NCBI GenBank assembly: GCA_017935865.1
Contig: JAGBGT010000010.1
Span: 1-45,924, forward strand
DNA: 45,924 nucleotides
Origin: Ruminococcus sp.
GTDB lineage: Bacteria; Bacillota; Clostridia; Oscillospirales; Ruminococcaceae
Direction of reading: 5' to 3'
Shown here: positions 15,870-24,108 of the stretch, piece by piece
Position numbering within the stretch: position 1 is the stretch's first letter
Layout of the letters: each line of letters begins with the position of its first letter
Made by a program: the position numbers and the translations under genes
Notes under the pieces: generated by a model
Seen by the model: the letters and a program-made list of their open reading frames with translations, nothing else
The model's database searches: none
Told to the model about the DNA's origin: nothing

Positions 15870-17823
15870 TGTCACTGTGGCAAAGTCAGCGGGATTTTGT
15901 TTTGGGGTTGACAGAGCCGTAAAAATGGTGTATAATGAACTGGAGCATAACCAGAGGGTCGCGACTCTCGGTCCGATAATCCACAACACCGATGTTGTCA
16001 ACGACATGAAGACGCGCGGAGCGAGGGTCATCGAGAACGTTGACGAGCTTCTCCCGGGGGAGACCGTGGTTATCCGCTCACACGGTGTAGGCAGGGAGGT
16101 TTACGATAAGATCGCGGAAAAGGGTTGCCGGATGCTGGATGCTACCTGTCCTTTTGTAGCGAAAATACACAAGATCGTTGATGAAAAGACGCGGGAGGGG
16201 TATCTGATCCTCATAGCAGGTGACGTGAACCACCCGGAGGTTCAGGGAATCATTGGTCATTGTGAACAAAATTTTATCGTTTTTAAGGATAATATTGAGC
16301 TAAAAGCGATTTTTCAAAAAAATCAAAATTTTTTGGGAAAAAAGCTTGCATTTGTGGCTCAAACAACGTATAATATAGTAGTATGGGAAGAGTGTTTGAA
16401 GGTGATCCCTAAGGACGATCCCGATATTGTTATATTCGATACGATTTGCAGCGCGACCGACACAAGACAGTCGGATGCGGCAGAGCTTGCCAAAAAGTCC
16501 GACGTAATGCTCGTTATCGGAGGAAAGCACAGCTCCAATACGGTGAAGCTGTACGAGGTGTGCAGTCGGTACTGCAGAACGTATCACATAGAAAATTCGG
16601 AGGAGCTGACATCTTTGAAGCTACCCTGTGCCGGCAAAATCGGCATAACAGCCGGGGCATCAACGCCGGCGTATATAATCAAGGAGGTACAAACCACTAT
16701 GACAGAGAATATTAATCTCACAGCAAATCAGGATGAGGAAATCGACTTCGCAGAGGCGTTCGAGCAGTCACTCAAAAAAATACATACAGGAGATAAGGTC
16801 AAGGGCATCGTTGTCGGTGTGGATAACGCTGAGGTCACTGTAGATCTCGGAACAAAGCACACAGGCTACGTAAAGCTGGAGGATCTGACAGACGATTCTA
16901 CAAAGAAGCCCGAGGATATCGTTGCGGTAGGCGACGAGATCGATCTTATCGTCGTTAAGGTAAACGACGCTGACGGCACTGTTGCTCTTTCCAAGAGAAA
17001 GGTCGACGAGCAGGCTGGCTATGACACTGTTGTAAAGGCTAAGGAAGAGGGCACAGTTCTTGAGGGAACTGTAAACCGCATCGTAAACAAGGGCGTTACT
17101 CTTGTTTACCTTGGCGTAAGAATTTTCATCCCCGCTTCACAGACAGGTCTGCCGAGAAACGCTGATCTTGAGCAGTTGTATAAGCAGAAGGTACAGTTCA
17201 AGGTCATCGAGGTAGACGAGGGCGGAAGAAAGAGAGCTATCGGCTCTATCAAGGCTGTCGAGAGTGCAAAGAAGGAAGAGGCTAAGGCTAAGTTCTGGGC
17301 AGAGGCTGAGATCGGCAAGACATACACCGGCAAGGTCAAGTCCCTGACAAGCTTCGGCGCATTTGTCGACCTGGGCGGCATTGACGGAATGGTTCACATT
17401 TCCGAGCTTTCATGGAAGCGCATCAAGCACCCCAGCGAGGCAGTTTCCGTTGGCGACACTCTTGAGGTTTACATTAAGGATCTGGATGCCGAGAACAACA
17501 GGATCTCTCTCGGCTACAGAAAGGCTGAGGACAATCCCTGGGATAAGTTCCTGGCTGAGTACAGCGTTGGCGATGTAGTTAAGGCTACTATCGTTTCCGT
17601 AACGAGCTTCGGCGCTTTCGCTTCTATCATCGACGGCGTGGACGGTCTTATCCACATTTCACAGATCGCCGACAAGAAGGTTGAGAATGTCAAGGATATT
17701 CTTTCCGTTGGCGATGTTGTAGACGTAAAGATCATCGACATCGACGAGGAATCCAAGAGGATCAGCATTTCTATGCGTGCTCTCTCTGAGGACAGCGACG
17801 ACGAGGCTGAGGACGAGGAATAA
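15862..17823 (+). CDS. ispH-rpsA: Bifunctional IspH (HMBPP reductase) / ribosomal protein S1 fusion
   Basis: 653 residues from ATG 15862 (site GGAGGAGAAAA). Residues 1-about 278 are IspH, the last step of the MEP isoprenoid pathway, with its three iron-sulfur cysteines in SAGFCFGVDRAV, DATCPFVAKIHK and DTICSATDTRQ. Residues about 280-653 are S1 with four S1 RNA-binding repeats (about 311-378, 396-465, 483-551, 568-637) and an acidic tail. The fusion is a known clostridial arrangement. The S1 half begins with its own Met (16699) behind a perfect Shine-Dalgarno and uses mostly AAG for Lys, as highly expressed genes do, while the IspH half near 16260-16390 is unusually AT-rich. S1 may therefore also be made alone. 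Confidence 0.95.
   Translation: MNSVTVAKSAGFCFGVDRAVKMVYNELEHNQRVATLGPIIHNTDVVNDMKTRGARVIENVDELLPGETVVIRSHGVGREVYDKIAEKGCRMLDATCPFVAKIHKIVDEKTREGYLILIAGDVNHPEVQGIIGHCEQNFIVFKDNIELKAIFQKNQNFLGKKLAFVAQTTYNIVVWEECLKVIPKDDPDIVIFDTICSATDTRQSDAAELAKKSDVMLVIGGKHSSNTVKLYEVCSRYCRTYHIENSEELTSLKLPCAGKIGITAGASTPAYIIKEVQTTMTENINLTANQDEEIDFAEAFEQSLKKIHTGDKVKGIVVGVDNAEVTVDLGTKHTGYVKLEDLTDDSTKKPEDIVAVGDEIDLIVVKVNDADGTVALSKRKVDEQAGYDTVVKAKEEGTVLEGTVNRIVNKGVTLVYLGVRIFIPASQTGLPRNADLEQLYKQKVQFKVIEVDEGGRKRAIGSIKAVESAKKEEAKAKFWAEAEIGKTYTGKVKSLTSFGAFVDLGGIDGMVHISELSWKRIKHPSEAVSVGDTLEVYIKDLDAENNRISLGYRKAEDNPWDKFLAEYSVGDVVKATIVSVTSFGAFASIIDGVDGLIHISQIADKKVENVKDILSVGDVVDVKIIDIDEESKRISISMRALSEDSDDEAEDEE
15908..15936 (+). 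promoter_or_regulatory. Consensus sigma-A promoter inside ispH
   Basis: TTGACA (15908-15913), exactly 17 bp, TATAAT (15931-15936), within codons for GVDRAVKMVYNE. Both hexamers are perfect. It could drive rpsA independently, but the amino acids here are conserved in IspH, so chance is possible. Confidence 0.5.
16346..16374 (+). promoter_or_regulatory. Second sigma-A-like promoter inside ispH
   Basis: TTGCAT (16346-16351), 17 bp, TATAAT (16369-16374), in an AT-rich patch of ispH about 325 bp before the internal rpsA start. Confidence 0.5.
16681..16701 (+). promoter_or_regulatory. Internal Shine-Dalgarno and start codon for stand-alone S1
   Basis: AAGGAGGT (16681-16688) is followed by 10 nt and an in-frame ATG (16699-16701) opening MTENINLTANQDEE, where an ordinary S1 protein would begin. 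Initiation here would give a 374-residue S1 protein ending at 17823. Confidence 0.65.
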
Positions 17824-17837
17824 TTTTATGATTTAAG

Positions 17838-17866
17838 AAAGCCGTGCCTTCGGGTACGGCTTTTTT
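17838..17866 (+). terminator. Intrinsic terminator of the tepA-to-rpsA operon
   Basis: AAAGCCGTGCC-TTCG-GGTACGGCTTTTTT: a UUCG tetraloop stem followed by six T. Confidence 0.9.
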
Positions 17867-17876
17867 GCGAATATAC

Positions 17877-17905
17877 TTGACAAATCTGAAATAATAGTGT
17901 ATATT
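17877..17905 (+). promoter_or_regulatory. Sigma-A promoter of the first GH9 gene
   Basis: TTGACA (17877-17882), 17 bp, TATATT (17900-17905). The predicted leader is about 230 nt and contains the whole repeat element at 17955-18114. Confidence 0.75.
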
Positions 17906-17954
17906 AAAATTATAAGATGGAAGTGGTGTCACAAAGATAAATATTTTGACATTA

Positions 17955-18114
17955 ATACTAATCCCCGACCAATCTGACGAAAATCTTGACAGCTATCATT
18001 TCGTCACTCTGCGTCAATCAGCCTTGCCATACGACAGTATGCCTGCGGCTGATTTCCTTGATTGACAAAATGCTGCCTGCCAATCTTTTCATCAGTTTGG
18101 TCAGGAATTAGTAT
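17955..18114. repeat. 160-bp element with terminal inverted repeats, in the GH9 leader
   Basis: The ends 17955-17983 and 18086-18114 are inverted repeats, 25 of 29 bases matching, starting ATACTAATCCCCGACC. The exact centre holds CATACGACAGTATG (18028-18041) flanked by ATCAGCC/GGCTGAT. The same centre is found at 43069-43082 and, on the other strand with two changes, at 39949-39962. There is no coding capacity. Together with the flanks it explains the gene-free 17824-18139. Confidence 0.75.
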
Positions 18115-18139
18115 AAACTTCCGATTGGAGGGATTTTAC

Positions 18140-20536
18140 ATGAAATTTAAAAAGATAACGGCTGCGCTTTCGGCCGCTGTCATGTCGGCGTCTATGCTCG
18201 CAGCGCTGCCTATGGCTCAGACTTCTGCGGAACTGGATGTCAACTACGCCGAGGCTTTACAGAAATCGCTTTTCTTCTATGAGGTCCAGCAGGCAGGCAA
18301 GCTCCCTGAGTGGAACTCTGTTTCCTGGAGGGCGGATTCCATGCTGAAAGAGGACGGCACTCCTGCGGATGTTGTGGACGGCGGTTGGTTCGATGCCGGA
18401 GATCACCTGAAATTTACGCTGACAAATGCCTATTCTGCGTGGGTACTTGGCTGGGGACTCTATTCCTACAAGGACGCTGTCAAGGAGACCGGACTCTACG
18501 AGAATTACCTCAGAAACCTGAAATGGGGTCTGGACTACGTTTCAAAGTGTGACCTTGGGGACAAGGTCATCGGAACTATCGGCGAGGGCGGCTTCGACCA
18601 TGTATGGTGGGGAAGCTGCGAGGTCTACATGAGAAAGTTTGCACTGAAATCCGGTGAGGAAACAAGACCGTATGACGAGATCGACGCAACGACTGTTGTT
18701 GCTGATATGGCGTCGGCTCTGGCTGTGGGCTCTCTTATCCTGAAAGATGAAGAGCCTGAGACTGCTGCAAAATATCTGGAACAGGCAAAGAGCTTGTTTG
18801 AGCGTGCGGACAAGACGAGAAGCAATGAGAATCAGGGTGCCGCTAAGAGCTACTATGATATTGCTCGGACCGGCTCAGACGACGACTGGTTCGACGAGCT
18901 GATGGTTGCCGCTAACTTCCTCTACATGGCGACGGGAGATCAGGCGTATCTGGACAAGTGCGAAAATGACTATATACCTATGTTTGCGCTGGAACAGCAG
19001 TCTACTACAAGAAAGTACACGTGGGGTCTCTGTTGGGATGATGTTTCACAGGCGGCGGCTCTGCTCTATGCTCAGAACACCGGCAAGCAGGAGTGGATCG
19101 ACCATGTTACTCACCATCTGGACTACTGGACAACAGGCTACGGCGGAAAGCAGGTCGGCTACACGCCCGACGGTCACGCGTGGCTTACGAACTGGGGCTC
19201 GATGCGCCACATGGCTAACACGGTAATGCTTGCGAAAATGGCTACAGATACCATTCTGAAGGACGACACGGCTGCTGTTGCAAAGTACGACACATGGGCT
19301 AAGGAGCAGTTCGACTATGCTTTCGGCGATAACGACCTGGGACTGAGCTATGTTATCGGAATGGGCGAAAAAAATGCCGTGAACGTTCACCACAGAACGA
19401 CATCGGGCATTCACGACGATCACTGGAATGAGCTCGGCAAGCCGCTTCCGGCTGAGGATGACGGCTGGCAGTACGAATATGCTCATACTCTTTACGGCGC
19501 GCTGGAGGGCGGCCCAGATCAGGCTGGTGCGTTTAAAGATGAAAACGCGGCTTATGAGCATACAGAGGTCGCTATCGACTACAACGCCGGATTCACTTCC
19601 GCACTCTGCGCATTTATTGCGGAGACCGGAGATAAGCCGCTGGCTGATTTTCCGCCTAAGGAGACTCCTAAGTGGGCTGAATGGAAAATCGGCGCAGGTC
19701 TCAACAACAAGGGAAATCATCACTCTGAGATAAAGGTGTGGGCGATGAACCATACGGCTTGGCCTACACGTGTCGCGGAGAATGTTTCGTTTAACTATTA
19801 TTTCGACGTTTCGGAGGTTCTCGCCGCAGGAAACAGCGTTGACGATATCGTCTGCGAGATCAAGTCGCAGCAGTATCAGACTCCCGGAACGGCAGGCTAT
19901 GCGACGATAAGCGGTCCTTATAAGTATGAGGGCGATCCTACAGGCAACACTTACTATGCAAAAATTCAGTATGAGGACGGCAGAGCGATCATGCCTACCG
20001 GACAGAGCGAGCACCGTGCGGAGGTTCAGTTCAGAATCTCCATTCCGGACAACATAGCCAAAGAAGGCTGCTGGGATCCCACAAATGACTACTCCTATGA
20101 GGGCGTCGAGGGTGCTCCGAATGAGCTGAAGTATGAATCTGCTTTCAACGAGCATATTACAATGTATGTAAACGACATTCTGGTCTGGGGAACTGAGCCG
20201 GACGGCACAACGGCTGTTCCCAGCGCAGATCTTGGCGGAACGACTCCACCTGCGCCTCCCACGACAACAGCTCCTCCTACAACAACGGCTCCTCCGGCAA
20301 CAAGCGGCGGAGATACAGGCACTGTATACGGCGACGCGAATGTGGATGGGGTAATTGATATTGCAGACGCTACGTTTGTGCTCCAGGTTATCGGAAACGG
20401 TGATAAGTACAAGTTCAAGGGAAATGGCGAGAAAAATGCGGACGTCTGCGCACCGGAGGGAATCACCTCTATGGATTCGCTGGCGATCATGGAGTATGAC
20501 GCAAAGGTTATAACTTCACTTCCGAAGAAGTCGTAA
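18140..20536 (+). CDS. Cellulosomal GH9 endoglucanase with CBM3c and dockerin
   Basis: 798 residues from ATG 18140 (site GGAGGG); an upstream in-frame ATG at 18062 lies in the repeat element. Signal peptide 1-about 31. GH9 catalytic domain about 35-500: GGWFDAGDHLKF carries the two acidic residues, VNVHHRTTSGIH the conserved His/Arg, and TEVAIDYNAGFTSAL the proton-donor Glu (about 476). A CBM3c-like module follows (about 509-685, PKWAEWKIGAGLNNKGNHHS), then a Pro/Thr linker and a type I dockerin (about 727-795, GDANVDGVIDIADATFVLQ). This GH9-CBM3c architecture is typical of processive endoglucanases. It is transcribed alone. Confidence 0.95.
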   Translation: MKFKKITAALSAAVMSASMLAALPMAQTSAELDVNYAEALQKSLFFYEVQQAGKLPEWNSVSWRADSMLKEDGTPADVVDGGWFDAGDHLKFTLTNAYSAWVLGWGLYSYKDAVKETGLYENYLRNLKWGLDYVSKCDLGDKVIGTIGEGGFDHVWWGSCEVYMRKFALKSGEETRPYDEIDATTVVADMASALAVGSLILKDEEPETAAKYLEQAKSLFERADKTRSNENQGAAKSYYDIARTGSDDDWFDELMVAANFLYMATGDQAYLDKCENDYIPMFALEQQSTTRKYTWGLCWDDVSQAAALLYAQNTGKQEWIDHVTHHLDYWTTGYGGKQVGYTPDGHAWLTNWGSMRHMANTVMLAKMATDTILKDDTAAVAKYDTWAKEQFDYAFGDNDLGLSYVIGMGEKNAVNVHHRTTSGIHDDHWNELGKPLPAEDDGWQYEYAHTLYGALEGGPDQAGAFKDENAAYEHTEVAIDYNAGFTSALCAFIAETGDKPLADFPPKETPKWAEWKIGAGLNNKGNHHSEIKVWAMNHTAWPTRVAENVSFNYYFDVSEVLAAGNSVDDIVCEIKSQQYQTPGTAGYATISGPYKYEGDPTGNTYYAKIQYEDGRAIMPTGQSEHRAEVQFRISIPDNIAKEGCWDPTNDYSYEGVEGAPNELKYESAFNEHITMYVNDILVWGTEPDGTTAVPSADLGGTTPPAPPTTTAPPTTTAPPATSGGDTGTVYGDANVDGVIDIADATFVLQVIGNGDKYKFKGNGEKNADVCAPEGITSMDSLAIMEYDAKVITSLPKKS

Positions 20537-20631
20537 AATATTGCACAGAAAAGCAGTACTAAAATTGGTTAAAAGGCTGAAATTTTGCCTGAAAACGGCG
20601 GTAATGAGATGGATATTTAATTAATTCATAT

Positions 20632-20674
20632 CATCTAAACAAAAGGAGTTTGCGCTTCTTTTGTTTATAAGATG
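20632..20674 (+). terminator. Hairpin terminator after the first GH9 gene
   Basis: CATCT plus AAACAAAAGGAG (20632-20648) pairs with CTTCTTTTGTTT plus AGATG (20655-20674). The stem itself is T-rich on its 3' side; no clean T-run follows. It lies in the 374-bp gap 20537-20910, whose other contents are the promoter and leader hairpin listed next. Confidence 0.6.
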
Positions 20675-20741
20675 AAATTGTCAAAAATGCACAAAAAGAA
20701 ATGATTGATATTATAGAAATGCACGAAATTCTGGAAAGCTA

Positions 20742-20770
20742 TTTACTTTTTCGGAGGAATATAATATAAT
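20742..20770 (+). promoter_or_regulatory. Probable sigma-A promoter of the second GH9 gene
   Basis: TTTACT (20742-20747), 17 bp, TATAAT (20765-20770) within a run of TATAAT-like repeats. Its predicted leader is about 135 nt. Confidence 0.6.
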
Positions 20771-20776
20771 ATAATC

Positions 20777-20828
20777 AACGGAAAAAGCAGGTGCAAGTTG
20801 AACCGTGATCGGTTCGCTGCTTTCCGTT
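20777..20828 (+). promoter_or_regulatory. Stem-loop at the 5' end of the second GH9 mRNA
   Basis: AACGGAAA...AGCAG (20777-20790) pairs with CTGCTTTCCGTT (20817-20828), enclosing an inner GAACCG-TGAT-CGGTTC stem (20800-20815). It lies at or just after the predicted transcription start, where such stems commonly protect mRNA from 5'-end decay. Confidence 0.6.
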
Positions 20829-20910
20829 GCTCATACGTATATAATCGCAATGTATGCACTGGCATTGCGTTATAAAAAATATTTTTTACATTTTTTGGGA
20901 GGGTAAAAAA

Positions 20911-23900
20911 ATGCATAAGAGACTTTCTAAGGCAATTGCTGCCAGCCTTATGGCGGTTACAATGGTTGCTCCTGCTGTAGCAAACGTTGTACCTATGGGC
21001 GCATTTGCCGGTCAGGTACTCGGTGAGAGTACGTTTGATTACAAGGCACTTCCTTGGCATACCTGCGAAACTTCCCCTGCTAAGCAGGATTTCGCTATCG
21101 AGGACGGCGCTTTTCACATCACAGTAACTACCCCTAAGGGCGGCGACGGTGAGAGATGGGATCTTCAGTTCAGACATAGAAATCTTAACTTCAAGGCTGG
21201 TCACACATACAAGATAAGTTTCCAGGCTAAGGCTAAGAGATCCGGTATGGAACTTTGCTCTAAGATCAGTAATATCAAGGGTGACGAGGAATACTGCACA
21301 CTTCAGGGCGGTTCCTTCGGTATAGGTCCTGCTATGGGCGGTCAGTGGGGTTCTGCTGTAACCCTGTCCACTTCTTATCAGACATTCTCCGGTACATTTA
21401 CACCTACACAGGATCTTGAGGCTGTTGAGTGGGCATTCCACTATGCTCAGTCCGGCAAGTTCCCGGGCGGTAACGCTCAGGCTGGCGACGAGATCTGGTT
21501 CGACAATATGTCTATCGAGTGTACGCAGTGCGGCGATACGATCGGCGAGGGTTCATGTAATGCCGATCCTTCAAATTCATTCGGCGCTGTAAACCGTGAC
21601 TACTCTGCTGCTGAGTTCCCGGAGATGAAGGTTGACGGAAAGCTTGTCAACTACATTTCTGTAAACCAGATCGGTTACTACTCTAACCTTGCTAAGATCG
21701 CTACACTTGGTGATAACCAGGGCGATATTCTCCACGGCGCTTCTAAGATTACCCTTGATCAGAAAAACTATGAGTTTGAACTTGTAAAGGAATCTGACGA
21801 CAGCGTAGTTTATACAGGCACAACAGGCGATAAGTTCTACGATGCCGATTCGGATGATAATGTATGCAAGATCGACTTCTCTGAGTATACAACACCTGGC
21901 AGATACTATCTCCGCATTAAGGACAAGGGCTGGAGATCTTTCGCATTCAACATCGGTGACAACATCTACTCGGATGATTCTCACGATCTGCTTACAAACT
22001 CCATGAACTACTTCTACCAGAACCGTTCTGGTATTGATATCAAGGAAGCTTATATCACGTCCGGCGACAAGAGCACTCTTGCTCACGAGGGTGGTCATAA
22101 GACCGATACAGCTTCCGTTCAGAAGATCTGGAAGAACGAGTACGCAAGCAAGGATGAGGCTACAGGCACATACGCATCTTCCAAGATCACTGCTAACGGC
22201 GGTTGGTATGATGCCGGTGACCACGGTAAGTACGTTGTAAACGGCGGTATCGCTGTATGGACTCTCCAGAATATGTACGAGAGAGCTATCCAGACAGAAG
22301 AGGGCAAGGCTAAGTTCGCTGATGGTTCAGGTACTGTTGTAATTCCTGAGACCAACAACGGAATCCCGGATGTTCTGGATGAGGCTGCTGTAGAGCTTGA
22401 CTGGATGACAGATATGGTAGTTAAGGCTGACGAGCCTACATGGGGTCAGTATGCGGGAATGGTTTACCACAAGCTTCACGACCACAAGTGGACAGGACTT
22501 GCTACAAGACCTTACAATTACGAGGAAGAGTGGGAGACTGTACGTATCGTTAAGCCTCCGACGTTTGCAGCTACACTGAACTACGCAGCTTGCGCAGCTC
22601 AGGCAGCAAGACTTTGGAAGCCCTATGATGCTGATAAGGCTGCATTCTACCTTGAGGAAGCTATCAAGGCTTACGATGCATATAAGGAGCATTGGTATGA
22701 GGCGGATCACAGCAAGACGACTCATCCAACACTTAAGTGTGATTGCGAGAAGGAAGAAATCAACGAGACTTCACTCTACGCTCCTATGTGGCAGGCAAAG
22801 GGCGGCGGACCTTACGGCGATAACGAAGTAAAGGACGACGGCTACTGGGCAGCTTGCGAGATCTTCGTTTCTGCTTCTGAGATGAGCAACAATGAAGCAA
22901 GCAGATTCAAGGCTGAGGTTGATGCTTACAAGGATGCTTACAAGGTAACAACAAGAATCACTGGCGGTGAGAACAAGGACGGCTCACTTACCACATTTAA
23001 CTGGGGTAACACAGCTTCTGCCGGCTCGCTGACACTGGCTCTTCACATGGATCTCCTTTCAGAATCAGAGCAGAAAACAATTAAGGATTCTATCCTTGAG
23101 GCTGCTAACACATATATCTCAACCGAGGAGAAGCAGGGCTATGGTATTCCTTACCTCTATGACGGTCCTGGATATAACGATCCTAACAACCTGAATCCCT
23201 CGATCATCATCAACGGCTATGAGTGGGGCTCTAACTCTATGGTTATCAACAACTGTATCGTTATGGCTTACGCTTATGACCTTACAGGCGAAGGCAAGTA
23301 CATGAACGGTGTTGCCAACGCTATGAACTACCTCCTGGGATGCAACCCGCTGTCTTACTCTTACATCACAGGCTACGGTCAGTACAAGGAGAGAAATCCT
23401 CACCACAGATACTGGTCTTACGAGCTTGATAAGACTCTGCCTATGGCTCCCGACGGTATCCTTTCCGGCGGTCCTAACGCAGGTCTCCAGGATCCTTACG
23501 TTCGTGCACTCGGATTCGTTCCCGGCGTTGCTACTAACCCGTCACAGAGATGCTTCGTTGACTCTATCGAGGCATGGTCTACAAACGAGGTAACTATCAA
23601 CTGGAACGCTCCTCTTGCTTGGATCACTTCATTCCTCCAGGATGAGGCTGCTGATGCTGACGGTCTCACAGATACTCCTCAGCCTTCTACAGGCGATCAG
23701 GGTGATACTCTCTGGGGCGACGCAAATGATGACGGTACAGTTGACATCGCTGACGCAACACTCATTCTCCAGGTTATTGGTAACGGAGATAAGTATAAGC
23801 TGTCCGCTCAGGGTGCTAAGAATGCTGACGTTGTAGACAACGGCGGCGGTATCACAGCTATGGACTCTCTGGCTGTACAGATGTACGATGCTAAACTGTT

Positions 23901-23943
23901 CACACAGGCTGACTTCCCCACAACTTCAGACAAGATCGGTTGA
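20911..23943 (+). CDS. Cellulosomal GH9 cellulase with CBM4, Ig-like domain and dockerin
   Basis: 1010 residues from ATG 20911 (site GGGAGGG); an in-frame ATG at 20854 lacks a ribosome site. Signal peptide 1-about 33. CBM4/CBM9-like module about 35-205; CelD_N-type Ig-like domain about 230-350 (YISVNQIGYYSNLAKIA); GH9 domain about 350-915, with GGWYDAGDHGKYVVNGG, NPHHRYWSYE and STNEVTINWNAPLAW bearing the catalytic Glu; C-terminal dockerin about 930-1010 (GDANDDGTVDIADATLILQ). The CBM4-Ig-GH9 order is that of CbhA/CelK-type cellobiohydrolases. Codon use, nearly all AAG for Lys and many GCT and CTT, differs from the neighbours and suggests very high expression. Confidence 0.95.
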   Translation: MHKRLSKAIAASLMAVTMVAPAVANVVPMGAFAGQVLGESTFDYKALPWHTCETSPAKQDFAIEDGAFHITVTTPKGGDGERWDLQFRHRNLNFKAGHTYKISFQAKAKRSGMELCSKISNIKGDEEYCTLQGGSFGIGPAMGGQWGSAVTLSTSYQTFSGTFTPTQDLEAVEWAFHYAQSGKFPGGNAQAGDEIWFDNMSIECTQCGDTIGEGSCNADPSNSFGAVNRDYSAAEFPEMKVDGKLVNYISVNQIGYYSNLAKIATLGDNQGDILHGASKITLDQKNYEFELVKESDDSVVYTGTTGDKFYDADSDDNVCKIDFSEYTTPGRYYLRIKDKGWRSFAFNIGDNIYSDDSHDLLTNSMNYFYQNRSGIDIKEAYITSGDKSTLAHEGGHKTDTASVQKIWKNEYASKDEATGTYASSKITANGGWYDAGDHGKYVVNGGIAVWTLQNMYERAIQTEEGKAKFADGSGTVVIPETNNGIPDVLDEAAVELDWMTDMVVKADEPTWGQYAGMVYHKLHDHKWTGLATRPYNYEEEWETVRIVKPPTFAATLNYAACAAQAARLWKPYDADKAAFYLEEAIKAYDAYKEHWYEADHSKTTHPTLKCDCEKEEINETSLYAPMWQAKGGGPYGDNEVKDDGYWAACEIFVSASEMSNNEASRFKAEVDAYKDAYKVTTRITGGENKDGSLTTFNWGNTASAGSLTLALHMDLLSESEQKTIKDSILEAANTYISTEEKQGYGIPYLYDGPGYNDPNNLNPSIIINGYEWGSNSMVINNCIVMAYAYDLTGEGKYMNGVANAMNYLLGCNPLSYSYITGYGQYKERNPHHRYWSYELDKTLPMAPDGILSGGPNAGLQDPYVRALGFVPGVATNPSQRCFVDSIEAWSTNEVTINWNAPLAWITSFLQDEAADADGLTDTPQPSTGDQGDTLWGDANDDGTVDIADATLILQVIGNGDKYKLSAQGAKNADVVDNGGGITAMDSLAVQMYDAKLFTQADFPTTSDKIG

Positions 23944-23966
23944 TCAGTCTTAATATTGCTTAAATT

Positions 23967-23991
23967 AAGGGACGCTTCGGCGTCCCTTTTT
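23967..23991 (+). terminator. Intrinsic terminator after the second GH9 gene
   Basis: AAGGGACGC-TTCG-GCGTCCCTT followed by TTT: a perfect 9-bp stem with a UUCG loop. Confidence 0.92.
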
Positions 23992-24016
23992 GTATGAAAT
24001 TGTTTGAAGTTAGGGC

Positions 24017-24045
24017 TTGCTTTTTTCAGAAGAATATGGTATAAT
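24017..24045 (+). promoter_or_regulatory. Sigma-A promoter of the yicC-to-spoVM operon
   Basis: TTGCTT (24017-24022), 17 bp, TATAAT (24040-24045), about 64 bp before yicC. No other equally good promoter stands between this and 37716. Confidence 0.7.
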
Positions 24046-24108
24046 AAAATAGTATCGTTATGCGAAAAAACGAGCTTCGTTCAGAGGCTCGAGAAAGAAG
24101 GCGAAGTA

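Noticed and set aside
18062..18139. Longer N-terminus for the first GH9 protein, starting at 18062
   Set aside because: It would be encoded by the repeat element and would push the signal peptide inward; ATG 18140 has a good ribosome site and opens a normal signal peptide.
19046..20155. 369-residue minus-strand open frame
   Set aside because: It is antisense to the catalytic and CBM parts of the GH9 gene and has no start context or motifs.
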